NCBI GenBank assembly: GCA_964531695.1
Contig: CAZHEH010000007.1
Location: 1-64,000, forward strand
Length of the DNA: 64,000 bases
Reading direction: 5' to 3'
DNA from: JAGXKT01 sp964531695
GTDB lineage: Bacteria; Planctomycetota; Phycisphaerae; SM23-33
In this document: piece by piece, positions 1-9,435 of the stretch
Layout of the letters: every line of letters begins with the position of its first letter
How positions within the stretch are numbered: position 1 is the stretch's first letter
Notes under the pieces: generated by a model
The model's database searches: none
The model's input: the letters and a program-made list of their open reading frames with translations, nothing else
What the model was told of the DNA's origin: nothing
Position numbers and translations under genes: made by a program

Positions 1-81
1 CCGTCGCGATTCGGGTTGACCCGGCCCGCCGGCTCCCGGACAATCAGCGTTTTACTGCGGCTCCCAGAGAAAGGCACGGCG

Positions 82-630
82 ATGAGTTCCCGCGAGAAGA
101 CGATGCTGGCCCGAATCCTCCCCTTCCTGCTGGCGGTGACGGCCGTGGCGCTCCTGCCGACCGGCGACGCGCTGGGCCAGGACCGCGAAGGCGACGCCCC
201 CGTTCCGGATTCCGAGAATGACGGCGGCGACGGCGGGGCCGACGAAGGCGGAGACGGTGGGAACGGCGAGGACAACGGCGGCAGCGATGACGAGGGCCAA
301 CCCGTCGCGCCCGGCCCCTGCGGCGCCATGGGCAGCCCGCACATCATGTTGTTCGTCGTTCTCGGCGGCTTCCTGCTGCTGTACTTCTGGAGCGGGCGGA
401 CGCGCCGCAAGCAGGAGTCCAAGCGGCGGGAGATGCTGGAGAACCTCAAGAAGGGCGATAAGGTCACGTCGATCGGCGGAATCTGCGGATCGGTGGTGGA
501 GGTCCGTGAGGACGAGGTCGTCGTCAAGGTCGACGAAACCGGCAACACCCGCATGCGCCTCGCGCGGTGGGCCATCCGCGGGGTCGGCGACGAGGCCAAG
601 GCCGAAAGCCCCGAACAGCAGAAGAAGTAG
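82..630 (+). CDS. yajC: YajC-like Sec translocon accessory protein
   Basis: The product (182 aa) has an N-terminal hydrophobic signal/anchor (about residues 10-35), a long acidic Gly/Asp/Glu-rich linker (about 35-80), and one membrane segment followed by a basic stretch. It ends in a YajC-type cytosolic domain with the family pattern of a bulky-basic RR/KR run, then 'LKKGDKVTSIGGICG'. YajC is an accessory subunit of SecDF-YajC in the inner membrane. Usual YajC proteins are about 100 aa, so the acidic N-terminal extension is unusual. I chose the ATG at 82 over an upstream in-frame start because the signal-like sequence begins there. secD/secF would be expected downstream, but the gene converges on cheB instead. 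Confidence 0.85.
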   Translation: MSSREKTMLARILPFLLAVTAVALLPTGDALGQDREGDAPVPDSENDGGDGGADEGGDGGNGEDNGGSDDEGQPVAPGPCGAMGSPHIMLFVVLGGFLLLYFWSGRTRRKQESKRREMLENLKKGDKVTSIGGICGSVVEVREDEVVVKVDETGNTRMRLARWAIRGVGDEAKAESPEQQKK

Positions 631-653
631 CGCCGCTTCGGACCGCGGCCCCG

Positions 654-1703
654 TCAGGCGGCGGCGCCCGCCCGGGCGAGCGTGTCCATCACGGCCGGGG
701 CCAGCCGATCCAGCGGCAGGATCTGATCCACGCCGCCGAGACGGATCGCCTCCTTCGGCATGCCGAAGACCACGCAGCTTTCCTCGCTCTCGGCCAGAGT
801 CTGCGCGCCCGCCTCGTGCATGGCGGCCATGCCGCGGGCACCGTCGGCCCCCATACCGGTAAGAATCACCCCGACGGCATTCGGTCCGGCCTGCCGCGCC
901 ACGGAGTGAAACAGCACGTCGACACTCGGACGCTGATGATGCACGGGCGGCCCGCTCTTGACGGCCGCGAAGTACCGCGCGCCGCTGCGAGTGAGCGTCA
1001 TGTGGTAATTGCCGGGGGCGATCAGCGCCACGCCCGGCACGACCGGTTCGCCGTCGCCGGCCTCCCGCACCTCCATGCGGCAGGTCTCGTTGAGCCGCTC
1101 GGCGAAGGAGCGCGTGAACTTCTCCGGCATGTGCTGGACGATCAGGGCGCCGGGGATGTCCTGCGGAAGCGACCGGAGCAGCGAGCTGATCGCCTGCGTG
1201 CCGCCCGTGGATGCTCCAATGGCAAGGACCTTGTGCGTGGTATGGACCAGCGCGCGGGGCGGCGCCGCCGCGGCCGCGGGGGCGGGCTGCTTCGGCGCCT
1301 CGCGCTTGCGGCATCGGGCGCGGGCCGCCACGCGGACCTTCTCCACGAGCATCCGCGAAATCTCCGTCACGGAATACGCCGAGCCGGGCTTGCCGACGAC
1401 CTCGACGGCGCCGAGTTCCATCGCGCGCACGGCCGCGGCGCTGCCCGAGGGCGTCAGCGAGCTGACCACGATGACCGGCAGGGGATGGTGACGCATGAGC
1501 TTGGACAGGAACGTCAACCCGTCCATGCGGGGCATCTCCAGATCGAGCGTGATCACGTCCGGGCGATGCTTGACGATCTTGTCGCGCGCGACATACGGGT
1601 CGATGGCCGTGCCGACCACCTCGATGTCGTGCGCCTTCGACAGCTCCGCCGAAAGCACCTGACGCACCACGGCCGAGTCATCCACGATCAGAACACGTAT
1701 CAC
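654..1703 (-). CDS. cheB: CheB protein-glutamate methylesterase/deamidase
   Basis: This 349-aa protein has the standard two-domain CheB layout. A receiver domain (about 1-120) carries phospho-acceptor D54 in 'LDLEMP' and K105 in 'GKPG'. A linker leads to the methylesterase domain, with the catalytic triad visible as S165 (in 'IGASTGG'), H191 (in 'QHMPEKF') and D287 (in 'GMGADGARG'). It removes methyl groups from chemoreceptor glutamates for adaptation, opposing CheR encoded nearby. It is the last gene of the chemotaxis operon. Confidence 0.97.
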   Translation of the reverse strand: MIRVLIVDDSAVVRQVLSAELSKAHDIEVVGTAIDPYVARDKIVKHRPDVITLDLEMPRMDGLTFLSKLMRHHPLPVIVVSSLTPSGSAAAVRAMELGAVEVVGKPGSAYSVTEISRMLVEKVRVAARARCRKREAPKQPAPAAAAAPPRALVHTTHKVLAIGASTGGTQAISSLLRSLPQDIPGALIVQHMPEKFTRSFAERLNETCRMEVREAGDGEPVVPGVALIAPGNYHMTLTRSGARYFAAVKSGPPVHHQRPSVDVLFHSVARQAGPNAVGVILTGMGADGARGMAAMHEAGAQTLAESEESCVVFGMPKEAIRLGGVDQILPLDRLAPAVMDTLARAGAAA

Positions 1704-1737
1704 GCCTTGGCTCCCTTGCCCCGTGTCCAGGCGCCGT

Positions 1738-2211
1738 TCAGGCCGCCAGTGCGGCCCCGGACTCGACGAACAGCACCAGCTCCGCCATCCCCTCGTCCAG
1801 CGCCATCCGCACCCGCCCGACGCACTCGAGCGGCTCCCGGCTCTCGGGCAGCTCCTGCAGCGAGAGGATCGCGGGGGCCTGCACGTCGAACACGGCCTCG
1901 TGCCCGGCCAGCTCCGGCAGGAGGTTGCCGCAGACGACGTTCACCAACTCCTTGAGCGCGTCGTACTGCTGCTCCTCCGCGGGCATCTCCTCCATCATGC
2001 CGAGCATGTTGGCCGACAGGGCCGGCAACATGCTCCAGCTAACGGAGGCCAGCAGCTCCCCGCGGAACGGTCCGGCGAACTCCACGCCGGCGACCACGCG
2101 CGGGAGCGCCTCGGGCGGGGCCTCCTCCTCCGGCAGGCGGAGCAGGAAGGCCATCGACTCGAAGGTGGCGGTCGCCACCCGGTCCAGCAGCGGGTCATGC
2201 CTGTTGCTCAT
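1738..2211 (-). CDS. CheX/CheC-type chemotaxis phosphatase-like protein (copy 1)
   Basis: The 157-aa protein has the size and pattern of the CheC/CheX/FliY family: an N-terminal 'ATFESMAF' segment and a central helix 'LKELVNVVCGNLLPEL' like the E-x2-N signature that attacks phospho-CheY. It probably dephosphorylates the response regulator encoded just upstream, whose gene it overlaps by 17 bp. This is inferred from fold-level similarity. The family is diverse, and a purely structural or adaptor role is possible. A second member of the same type lies at 9436-9903. Confidence 0.72.
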   Translation of the reverse strand: MSNRHDPLLDRVATATFESMAFLLRLPEEEAPPEALPRVVAGVEFAGPFRGELLASVSWSMLPALSANMLGMMEEMPAEEQQYDALKELVNVVCGNLLPELAGHEAVFDVQAPAILSLQELPESREPLECVGRVRMALDEGMAELVLFVESGAALAA

Positions 2212-2587
2212 GGCGACTCCCCAGCAGTTCCTGAACGACCTCGGCGACCAGCTCGGGCGTGAACGGCTTGTGGATGAACCGCACGCCCTTGCTCTGCAGT
2301 CGCTCGATCCGGGTTTGGCTGCCTTCGGTCGATACCACGATGATCGGCAGGTCCTCCCACGCGAGGTTCTGCCGCACCCGCTCGATCATCTCCTCGCCGT
2401 TCATCACGGGCATGTTGATGTCGACGAAGGCCATGTCGATCCAGTGTTCCGACAGCGCCTCCAGGCCCTCGCGGCCGTTGGAGGCCTGATGGGCCTGTCC
2501 GATGTCCAGACCCGTCATCTTCAGGGTGCGCAGGATCATCGCCCGCACGACGGCGCTGTCGTCCACAACCAGCACGTTGTATGCCAT
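2195..2587 (-). CDS. CheY-like single-domain response regulator (copy 1)
   Basis: A stand-alone receiver of 130 aa has all the conserved residues: the acidic pair D9/D10, phospho-acceptor D56 in 'FVDINMP', S86/T87, and K107 in 'HKPF'. It is expected to be phosphorylated by the CheA encoded upstream and to act on the flagellar switch or on adaptation. Its 3' end overlaps the cheX-like gene, which suggests a dedicated kinase-sink/phosphatase pair. It is the second CheY of the locus, and the sequence does not show which one talks to the motor. Confidence 0.9.
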   Translation of the reverse strand: MAYNVLVVDDSAVVRAMILRTLKMTGLDIGQAHQASNGREGLEALSEHWIDMAFVDINMPVMNGEEMIERVRQNLAWEDLPIIVVSTEGSQTRIERLQSKGVRFIHKPFTPELVAEVVQELLGSRHEQQA

Positions 2588-2664
2588 CTTCTCGCCTCCA
2601 CTCCGTTACATCGACCTACGAAAGCGGCTACGCAAATTGCGCCCCGCCCTCGACGAGCGGCCCG

Positions 2665-3150
2665 CTACAGGTCGCTGCGCCGGCCCGCGGTCGTTACCCA
2701 TACGCTCCCCGATCCGACCTCCAGGTACATCGTGCGGGCGTTCTTGCCGCCGACATCGGAGGTCTCGATCATCACGCCGTTCTTCCAGAAGACCTTCTTG
2801 AGCATCACGAAGTTCCGCCGTCCGATGGCAAAGCTGTCCGAGCCGTTTCCGTTGACCGCCGCGCCGCCGGCGACCTTCACCATGATCCGCTGCTTTTGCG
2901 CCCCGGCGTGGTAGAGCGAACGGAAGAACTCCGGCACGCCGGTGTCGACGAACATGCACGGGTTGATCTTCGCCTTGTCCGGGTTCACCCGCGAGCTGGG
3001 AAGCATCACGTGGATCAGGCCGCCCACGCCCGCCGAGGCGTCGTGAGCGCATATCCCGAGGCAACTTCCCAGCGCGTGGGTGACGATGACATCGCCCGCA
3101 CACTTGGAGATATGCATCTCGGCCACGCCCACGATGTGCTTCACGTCCAC
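2665..3150 (-). CDS. cheD: CheD chemoreceptor glutamine deamidase
   Basis: The 161-aa product matches CheD. The catalytic triad T24, C30 and H47 is visible in 'VTHALGSC' and 'GLIHVMLPSS', followed by the family's 'FAIGRRN' segment. CheD deamidates receptor glutamines, and in CheC/CheX systems it interacts with those phosphatases, which fits the adjacent cheX-like gene. The start shown is a GTG at 3150, which sits almost on top of a GAGGGA motif. The in-frame GTG at 3144 has better Shine-Dalgarno spacing and may be the true start. Confidence 0.93.
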   Translation of the reverse strand: MDVKHIVGVAEMHISKCAGDVIVTHALGSCLGICAHDASAGVGGLIHVMLPSSRVNPDKAKINPCMFVDTGVPEFFRSLYHAGAQKQRIMVKVAGGAAVNGNGSDSFAIGRRNFVMLKKVFWKNGVMIETSDVGGKNARTMYLEVGSGSVWVTTAGRRSDL

Positions 3151-3163
3151 TCCCTCACTGCAT

Positions 3164-4006
3164 TCACGGCTTTCCGTACACGGTCGGCGCCAGGTACCGG
3201 AAGCCGTGGTCCACGCGCGTCAAGCTCTCCGAGTGGCCGATGTACAGCACGCCGCCCGGGCGGAGAATGTCGTAGAATCGCTGGATCAAACGCCCCTGTG
3301 TCGGCTTGTCGAAGTAGATCATCACGTTGCGGCAGAAGATCACGTCGAAAGGGCCCTTCATCGGCCACGGATCCATCAGGTTCAGCCGGGCGAAGACGAC
3401 CATGCGGCGCAACGCCTCGCCCGCGCGGTAGAGCTTCTTGCCGTCGGCGTCCGCGCGGGTGAAGTACCGGGCCCGCAGGCCGGGGGGCACGGGCTCCACC
3501 CGGCGCTCCTCGTAGACGCCGCGCCGGGCCTGGGCCAGCACCTTGGTCGAAAGGTCCGTGGCCAGAATCCGGGCGTCCCACCGGTCGATATCGCCGATGG
3601 CCTCCCGCACGATCACGGCGATGGAGTACGGCTCCTCGCCCGAGGAGCACCCGGCAGACCAGATCCGCAGCCGCCCGCCGCCGGCGGGGGCCTTGGCGGC
3701 GATCTGCGGCAGCACGTTCTCGGCCAGATGGTCGAAGTGCTTCCGCTCGCGGAACAAGCTGGTGAGGTTCGTCGAGAGGGCGTCCAGCATGGCCGTCAGC
3801 TCGGCGCCGCTGCCATCGGAGGCGACGTAGTTGATGTAGTGCTCGAAGCTCGGCAGCCCCAGCGCCCGCAGCCGCTTGGTCAGCCGCGCCTTGACGAGTT
3901 GCCTCTTCCCGTCGTGGAGGTTGATCCCGCACAGGTCCTTGACGACGCGGCTGATGTGCTGGAACTGCTCCTCCGTCAGGCCGTTGCTGAGGGCCTCCAC
4001 GCTCAT
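3164..4006 (-). CDS. cheR: CheR chemoreceptor methyltransferase
   Basis: The 280-aa SAM-dependent methyltransferase has an N-terminal helical CheR_N domain (about 10-70). The catalytic domain has the SAM-binding 'IWSAGCSSGEEPYS' motif and the conserved 'FDVIFCRNVMIYFD' and 'GGVLYIGHSES' motifs. It methylates receptor glutamates, opposing CheB. I chose the ATG at 4006 because a GAGG motif precedes it at good spacing. The upstream extension to 4093 is low-complexity and not conserved in the family. It follows the chemoreceptor gene after about 300 bp. Confidence 0.95.
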   Translation of the reverse strand: MSVEALSNGLTEEQFQHISRVVKDLCGINLHDGKRQLVKARLTKRLRALGLPSFEHYINYVASDGSGAELTAMLDALSTNLTSLFRERKHFDHLAENVLPQIAAKAPAGGGRLRIWSAGCSSGEEPYSIAVIVREAIGDIDRWDARILATDLSTKVLAQARRGVYEERRVEPVPPGLRARYFTRADADGKKLYRAGEALRRMVVFARLNLMDPWPMKGPFDVIFCRNVMIYFDKPTQGRLIQRFYDILRPGGVLYIGHSESLTRVDHGFRYLAPTVYGKP

Positions 4007-4307
4007 TGATCCGTCCTCGGGTCCGAGCTGTCGCCGGCCGGCAACCGGCCGCGCCCAGCCGTGTACTGATGCTTGCCTGAAGCGCTCCCGCAAGCCCTGC
4101 CCTGCATCGCCCGGCGAGCATGGCTCCGAATCGCCGCCTACGCTCCGACCCGTACGTCACCGCCTCCAGCCATTGCTGTATCGGCCCTCTCGAGGCCCGA
4201 GATAAGCAAGGACTCCTCCCAACAAGAACGGCCCGCGGCGCCTTTTCACGGCACCACGGGCCGACCCCCTTCACGTCAGGCGGCGACAGAGACCGCCCCC
4301 GGCTTTG
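4007..4307. other. Intergenic region between chemoreceptor gene and cheR
   Basis: These 301 bases contain no protein-like reading frame. A run near 4220-4270 holds short GC-rich inverted segments (a GGCCCGCGGCGCC-like stretch and its partial complement). That could act as a weak processing or attenuation hairpin for the minus-strand transcript, but there is no T-tract. I found no FliA-type promoter here. Confidence 0.4.
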
Positions 4308-6464
4308 CTAGAAACCCGACAGTTTGTCCGATACCTTGCCCTCTTCGAACGGAATGGCCGCTTCCGCCTCACGACGCTGCGAGTCGGGCGTTGCCGCGTG
4401 AGCATCCACGGGCCTTCGCCCGCTGTATCCGCGGCCCGACGACTCCTCGACGTCCGCCTCGAACCGGACCTTCTCGGCGGCGGAAGCCCGGCTCGCACGG
4501 CCGGAGCCACCCACGATCTCCTCGAGGTCCTGGATCATCTTGCGCAGTTCCTCGGCCTGGGCGCTGAGTTCCTGTGCGGCCGAGGCCGATTCTTCGGCGC
4601 TCGCCGCCGCGGACTGCGTCACCGAGTCCATCTGGCCCACGGCCGTGTTGATCTGCTCGATGCCCTGGGCCTGTTCGTTGCTGGCCCCGGCAATCTCGGC
4701 GACCAGGTCGTTCACCTTCCGGTTACCGGTCGCGATCTGATCCAGCACTTCGCCGACCTGCTTGGAGATCTCCACGCCGTTGTCCGCGTTCTTGACGGAC
4801 GCCTCGATCATGCCGGCCGTGTTCTTGGCCGCCTCCGCCGAACGCTGGGCCAGGTTCCGCACTTCTTCGGCCACGACGGCGAAGCCCTTGCCGGCCTCGC
4901 CGGCTCGGGCCGCTTCCACCGCGGCGTTGAGCGCCAGCAGATTCGTCTGGAAGGCGATCTCGTCGATCGTCTTGACGATCTTGGCGGTCTCGTCCGAGGA
5001 CGTCTTGATGTCGTCGATGGCGCTGGACATCTTGTCCATGGCCTCGCCGCCGCGGTCGGCGTTCTCGCGCGCCTGCCCGGCGAGGTTCTTGGCTTCCTCG
5101 GCGTTGCCGGCGTTCTGCTTGATCATCGAAGTCATCTCCTCCAGCGAGGAGGTCGTTTCCTCGATGCTTGCCGCCTGCTCGCTGGCGCCTCCGGCCAGGG
5201 ACTGGCTGGAACTGGAGACCTGCCCGGCAGCCCCGGCGACCTGGTTCGAGCCCTCGCGGAGCTGGGCAACGATCTTCATGATCTTTCCGGCGATGCCGCG
5301 GGAGATCAGGAACCACGCCCCGGCCGCGACGAGCACGGACACGCCCGCCGTAATCCACAGGGTCGTGTCGCTGGTGGCCCCCAGCGCGGCGATCTCGTCT
5401 CGGGCCTCGTAGAACTCGTCCTCATAGGAGCTGACGCCGATAACCCAGTCCCACGGCTCGAAGTACATGATCCGCGCCAGCTTCATCCGGGGCTTGGACT
5501 CGCCCTTGTTCTGCCAGGGGTAGAACTGCTCGGCGATGTCGTCGGGCCCGAGGGCCTTGGCCTTGTTGCAGATCTCCTGGATGAAGAGCGTGCCGTCGGC
5601 ATCCTTGGCGTTCCAGATCTTCTCGCCGTCGCGCTTGCCGCCCTTGGAGATGACGTAGTGGCCCTCGGTGTCCAGAACGAAGACGTACCCGGTCTTGCCG
5701 ACCTGGATGTCCATGATCGCATTGCGGAGGGTGTCCACGCTCTCCTGCTTCACGCCCGTGTAGAGCACGCCGATGACCTCCTTGTCGGGCCCGTAGATCG
5801 GCTCGTAGGCGGTGATGTACCACGCGTTGACCACGAACGCCCGGCCGCTGAAGGTCTTGCCGCTCATCACGGTCTGGACGACCTTGTTGGGAGTGCCGTC
5901 CGGGTTGGTCGCCGGGATGTACGTGCCGATGGCCCGCGTGCCGTCTTCCTTGAGCACGTTCGTGGCCACGCGGAGCATGTCGCCCTGCTCGTTCATCCGC
6001 TGGAAGACCGTGCAGGTCCCGCCCACGAGCTGCTGCGTCTCGTCCACGACCGGCGTGGGCGCGTCCGGATCGCTGTTCTGCGCCACGACCGTCTCGCCGA
6101 CGAGAAGCTTGGGCAACTCGACCGTGCGCGATCGCTTCGTGAACTGATTCACCGCCTCCCACGAAACCGTCTCGTCCGAGAGGGCCGCGCCGCCGCCGTC
6201 GGTCAGAACGTCCCGCGCTACGTTCAGGTCCGATCGGACCTTCCTCTGAAGCAACTGCTGCTGGGCCTCGCACATGGCGCGCACGTTCCGCGCGATGTGA
6301 TCGAGGTCCGTGTAGGCCTGCTCGGTGCTGGCCTCCGTGGCGATGTCCGTCATGCGGCCGTTCTGCCGCGAGACGACTACCGCGATGACGACCATCGGCG
6401 TCAGCGCAAGCAAAACCCCGACGGCCAATAACTTGACCCTCAACGTAAGTCGATTCAGACCCAT
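4308..6464 (-). CDS. Methyl-accepting chemotaxis protein with Cache-type periplasmic sensor
   Basis: This 718-aa chemoreceptor has an N-terminal TM helix (about 10-30) and a roughly 300-residue periplasmic region of Cache_3/Cache_2 type. Sensor hallmarks are 'GKTGYVFVLDTEGHYVIS' and a distal 'DWVIGVSSYEDEF'. A second TM helix and a long cytoplasmic coiled coil follow. The signalling tip is canonical, including 'EIAFQTNLLALNAAVEAARAG'. It should bind a small ligand outside and control CheA through CheW. The C-terminus lacks an NWETF-like CheR tether. Start at 6464 is preceded by a GGAAGGAGA motif. It is the only chemoreceptor in the window. Confidence 0.93.
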   Translation of the reverse strand: MGLNRLTLRVKLLAVGVLLALTPMVVIAVVVSRQNGRMTDIATEASTEQAYTDLDHIARNVRAMCEAQQQLLQRKVRSDLNVARDVLTDGGGAALSDETVSWEAVNQFTKRSRTVELPKLLVGETVVAQNSDPDAPTPVVDETQQLVGGTCTVFQRMNEQGDMLRVATNVLKEDGTRAIGTYIPATNPDGTPNKVVQTVMSGKTFSGRAFVVNAWYITAYEPIYGPDKEVIGVLYTGVKQESVDTLRNAIMDIQVGKTGYVFVLDTEGHYVISKGGKRDGEKIWNAKDADGTLFIQEICNKAKALGPDDIAEQFYPWQNKGESKPRMKLARIMYFEPWDWVIGVSSYEDEFYEARDEIAALGATSDTTLWITAGVSVLVAAGAWFLISRGIAGKIMKIVAQLREGSNQVAGAAGQVSSSSQSLAGGASEQAASIEETTSSLEEMTSMIKQNAGNAEEAKNLAGQARENADRGGEAMDKMSSAIDDIKTSSDETAKIVKTIDEIAFQTNLLALNAAVEAARAGEAGKGFAVVAEEVRNLAQRSAEAAKNTAGMIEASVKNADNGVEISKQVGEVLDQIATGNRKVNDLVAEIAGASNEQAQGIEQINTAVGQMDSVTQSAAASAEESASAAQELSAQAEELRKMIQDLEEIVGGSGRASRASAAEKVRFEADVEESSGRGYSGRRPVDAHAATPDSQRREAEAAIPFEEGKVSDKLSGF

Positions 6465-6573
6465 CTTCCCGTCTCCTTCCCGTGTTCCTCGTGCGGCCCC
6501 AACCGCACGTCCCTGCGACGATGTGACCCGATCCTGACCCAGGATCGCGCAGGGGGTTGTCTGTTCCCTGGTG

Positions 6574-7092
6574 CTACTCCTCTTGCCCCGCATCCTCGAC
6601 GGCCCGGCGCAATCCCGCCGCGCCATCGCCGGTTCCCACGACCTTGGCGATGTCCAGCAGGATGCTGACCTTGCCCTGCGCCTTGCCGATTCCGAGGATG
6701 AACTCAGTGTCCAAGTCGGTCCCAAAGGCGGGCGTGTCGTCGATGTCGTCAGCGGGGATGTCCAGCACCTCGGACACCTGGTCCACGATCACGCCCGTCT
6801 CCAGCCCGTCCACGTCCACAACGATGATGCACGTCTGCTCCGTGTGCTCCGTCTCCGGCATGTTGAACTTGAGTCGGAGGTCCAGAATGGGAATCACCTT
6901 GCCACGCAGGTTGATTACGCCCTTGACGTAGTCCGGCGTGCGCGGAACCGGGGTGATCTTGCACATCTGGATGATCTCTCGGACCTTCAGGATCTCCAGG
7001 CCGTACTCCTCGTCCGCCAGCACGAACGCGAGGTACATGCCGGCCCGCCCGTCCGCCTGTCGTTCCGCCGCCTTCATGGCCGTGTCCGTCAT
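6574..7092 (-). CDS. cheW: CheW coupling protein
   Basis: The 172-aa single CheW domain has the typical 'YLAFVLADEEYGLEILKVREI', 'VKGVINLRGKVIPILDLR' and 'VIVDQVSEVLDI' blocks. It links the chemoreceptor encoded downstream to CheA encoded upstream. The start has a GGAGACAG ribosome-binding site. A 16-residue N-terminal tail and a short C-terminal acidic tail are the only departures from a minimal CheW. Confidence 0.96.
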   Translation of the reverse strand: MTDTAMKAAERQADGRAGMYLAFVLADEEYGLEILKVREIIQMCKITPVPRTPDYVKGVINLRGKVIPILDLRLKFNMPETEHTEQTCIIVVDVDGLETGVIVDQVSEVLDIPADDIDDTPAFGTDLDTEFILGIGKAQGKVSILLDIAKVVGTGDGAAGLRRAVEDAGQEE

Positions 7093-7130
7093 TGTCTGTC
7101 TCCTTGACGCGTCCTTCGTCTTGGCGACGG

Positions 7131-9401
7131 CTACGCCGCCGCCAGGTCCTCTCGGCCCCCGTCGGCCAGGTCGAGCAGCCCGGCCGGGTCGAGGATCAGC
7201 CCCACCTGCCCGTCGCCGAGGATTGCCCCGCCCGTTACGCCGGGAATCTCGCCGAGCGATTGTCCGAGCGACTTGATGACCACCTGCTGCTGGCCGAGCA
7301 ACTCGTCGACCATCAGCGCGCAGTGGCGTCCCTCGCCCTCGATGACGATGAGCAGGCCGTCATACACGTCCGTCACGGCCTCCGGAATGCCGAACAGCCG
7401 ATGCAATCGGAAGACCGGCATCAGGTCGCCGCGGAGCTTGACCAACTCGCCTCGACCCGTGACCGTCGAGATCGTGCCCCGCTCCGGGCGGAAGCTCTGC
7501 TGAATCGAGACCGTCGGCACCAGGTAGCGTTCCCCGCCGACGCGCACGAGCATGGCGTCGCTGATGGCCATGGTCAGCGGCAGGCGGATGGTGAACTTCG
7601 TGCCCTCGCCCTTGGTGGAGGCCACCTCCACGCGGCCGCGGAGCGACTCGAGCGCGCGCTTGACCACGTCCATGCCCACGCCGCGACCCGACACGTCGGT
7701 CACCTGTCGGGCGGTCGAGAAGCCGGGGGCGAAGATCAGCATGAACGCCTCGGACTCCGAAAGCTCCCGCCCGGGCTCGATCACCTCCCGCTCGACCGCC
7801 TTGGCGATGAGGGCGTCCTTGTCGAGCCCCTTGCCGTCGTCGACGATCTCGATGACGACATTGCCGGCCGAGTGGTACGCCCGGAGCTGCACGGTGCCCG
7901 TGCGCTCCTTGCCGGCCGCCGCTCGATCCTCCGCCGGCTCGACGCCGTGGTCCACGGCGTTGCGCATCATGTGGACCAGCGGATCCTTCAGGGCCTCGAC
8001 CATGTTGCGGTCGATCTCGGTGTCCTCGCCTTGCATCTCGAAGCGTACGTCGCGCCCGCTCTTGCGCGCGAGGTCGCGCACGAGGCGGGCCATCTTCTGG
8101 AAGACCCCCTTCAGCGGCACCATCCGCAGCGAGAGCGTGAGGTCCTGGAGTTCGCGGATGATCTTGCCCGCATGCGAGACGTTGCGGGAGAGGCGATGGT
8201 TCGTGCCGTCCGTGACGGACGAATCCTGAGCGATCATCGACTGGCCGATCACCAGCTCGCCGACCATGTTGAACAAGCTGTCGAGCCGGTCGGTTCCGAC
8301 CCGGACCGATGCCTCGGCCGCACCGCCGCGCTGGGCCTTCTGGGCGCGCAGGGCGCCGGCCACGTCCTTCGGGGAAGCCACGCCCTCGCGCACCAGCTTC
8401 TGGCCGATCGGCTCGCCGCCCTCCGAGGAAGCGGCGCGCTCGACATCCTCGCGCCCGGCCACCCCGCGCCCGACCACGATGTCGCCGACCCGCATGCCGC
8501 CACCGGAATCGGCCTCTTCGGAGATGCCCGCCGCTTCGGGGTCCGCCAGTTGCTCCAACAACTCCGGCAGATCGTCCGGGACTACCAGCGGCTCGCCCGG
8601 CTGCACGCCCTGGAGCCCCTCGATCATCTGCCGGAGCTTGTCGCAGGAGTTCAGCGCGAGGTCCGCGTAGCCGCCCACCACCCGGATTTCGCCCTCGCGG
8701 GCGCGGTCCAGCAGGTTCTCGGCCTTGTGGGCCGTCTCCTGGATCAACGACAGGCCGAGGAAGCCAGACGTGCCCTTGATCGTATGGAACGCGCGGAAGA
8801 TCGTGTTCACCTGCTCCGCGTCGTCGGGGTTGCTCTCAAGCTCCAGCAGCGCCGCCTCCCCGGCCGAGATGTGATCGAGGCACTCGACGATGAACTCGCC
8901 GAGGATGTCCGCCTCCGCATCCTCCGGCAGCACGGCCGTCGGCTCCTGGGGCGGCTCTTCTTGCTCCGCCGGCGGCTCCGCCGCCTCGGGCTCCTCCTCG
9001 GGCTGCGGCTCGGCAGCCGGTTCGGCCGCCTCGGCATCCTCCGGCTCCTCGGTCGGCTCGGGCTCGGCCGGCGGCGTGAGCTGGGCCTGAAGGGCCCGCA
9101 TCGCCTCGTCCACCTGGGCATCCTCGGCGCCCGCCAGGTGCCCCCCGGCCGCCACCAGGGCGGCGGCGACCGCTCCCATCGCGCCGGCTCCGTCGGGCAC
9201 CTTCCCCTCGTACACCACGCGAAGAACCTGAAGCGACAGCCGGGCCAGGTCGCGCGGCGGGGCATCATCCTTGGAAAGGCCGGCCAGGGCCTTCTCCAGT
9301 TGCGTGCCGAGGTCGACGATGTCGGCTTGGCTGGACGTATCGGTCGCCAGGGCCTCGGCCCCGAGGTTCTCGAGCATCTCCGGTGTTGTCTTTTCGCTCA
9401 T
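7131..9401 (-). CDS. cheA: CheA chemotaxis histidine kinase
   Basis: The 756-aa kinase has an unassigned helical N-terminal segment (about 1-105) and a Pro/Glu/Ala-rich linker (about 110-160). The Hpt domain follows, with phospho-accepting H206 in 'FHTIKGTS'. Next come a dimerization region, the HATPase domain with N-box 'HMMRNAVDHG', G1 'DDGKGLD' and G2 'GRGVGMDVVK', and a C-terminal CheW-like domain. It phosphorylates CheB and the two CheY-like proteins of the locus. An N-terminal domain ahead of the Hpt is unusual, since Hpt is normally first. Start at 9401 is the Met where the conserved helical part begins. Confidence 0.96.
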   Translation of the reverse strand: MSEKTTPEMLENLGAEALATDTSSQADIVDLGTQLEKALAGLSKDDAPPRDLARLSLQVLRVVYEGKVPDGAGAMGAVAAALVAAGGHLAGAEDAQVDEAMRALQAQLTPPAEPEPTEEPEDAEAAEPAAEPQPEEEPEAAEPPAEQEEPPQEPTAVLPEDAEADILGEFIVECLDHISAGEAALLELESNPDDAEQVNTIFRAFHTIKGTSGFLGLSLIQETAHKAENLLDRAREGEIRVVGGYADLALNSCDKLRQMIEGLQGVQPGEPLVVPDDLPELLEQLADPEAAGISEEADSGGGMRVGDIVVGRGVAGREDVERAASSEGGEPIGQKLVREGVASPKDVAGALRAQKAQRGGAAEASVRVGTDRLDSLFNMVGELVIGQSMIAQDSSVTDGTNHRLSRNVSHAGKIIRELQDLTLSLRMVPLKGVFQKMARLVRDLARKSGRDVRFEMQGEDTEIDRNMVEALKDPLVHMMRNAVDHGVEPAEDRAAAGKERTGTVQLRAYHSAGNVVIEIVDDGKGLDKDALIAKAVEREVIEPGRELSESEAFMLIFAPGFSTARQVTDVSGRGVGMDVVKRALESLRGRVEVASTKGEGTKFTIRLPLTMAISDAMLVRVGGERYLVPTVSIQQSFRPERGTISTVTGRGELVKLRGDLMPVFRLHRLFGIPEAVTDVYDGLLIVIEGEGRHCALMVDELLGQQQVVIKSLGQSLGEIPGVTGGAILGDGQVGLILDPAGLLDLADGGREDLAAA

Positions 9402-9435
9402 TTCGGCTTCCTGGTGCCGTGCAGAGCCCGCTGCA

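Noticed and set aside
4305..6431. Plus-strand frame opposite the chemoreceptor gene
   Set aside because: The chemoreceptor on the minus strand has clear domains; the opposite frame has none.
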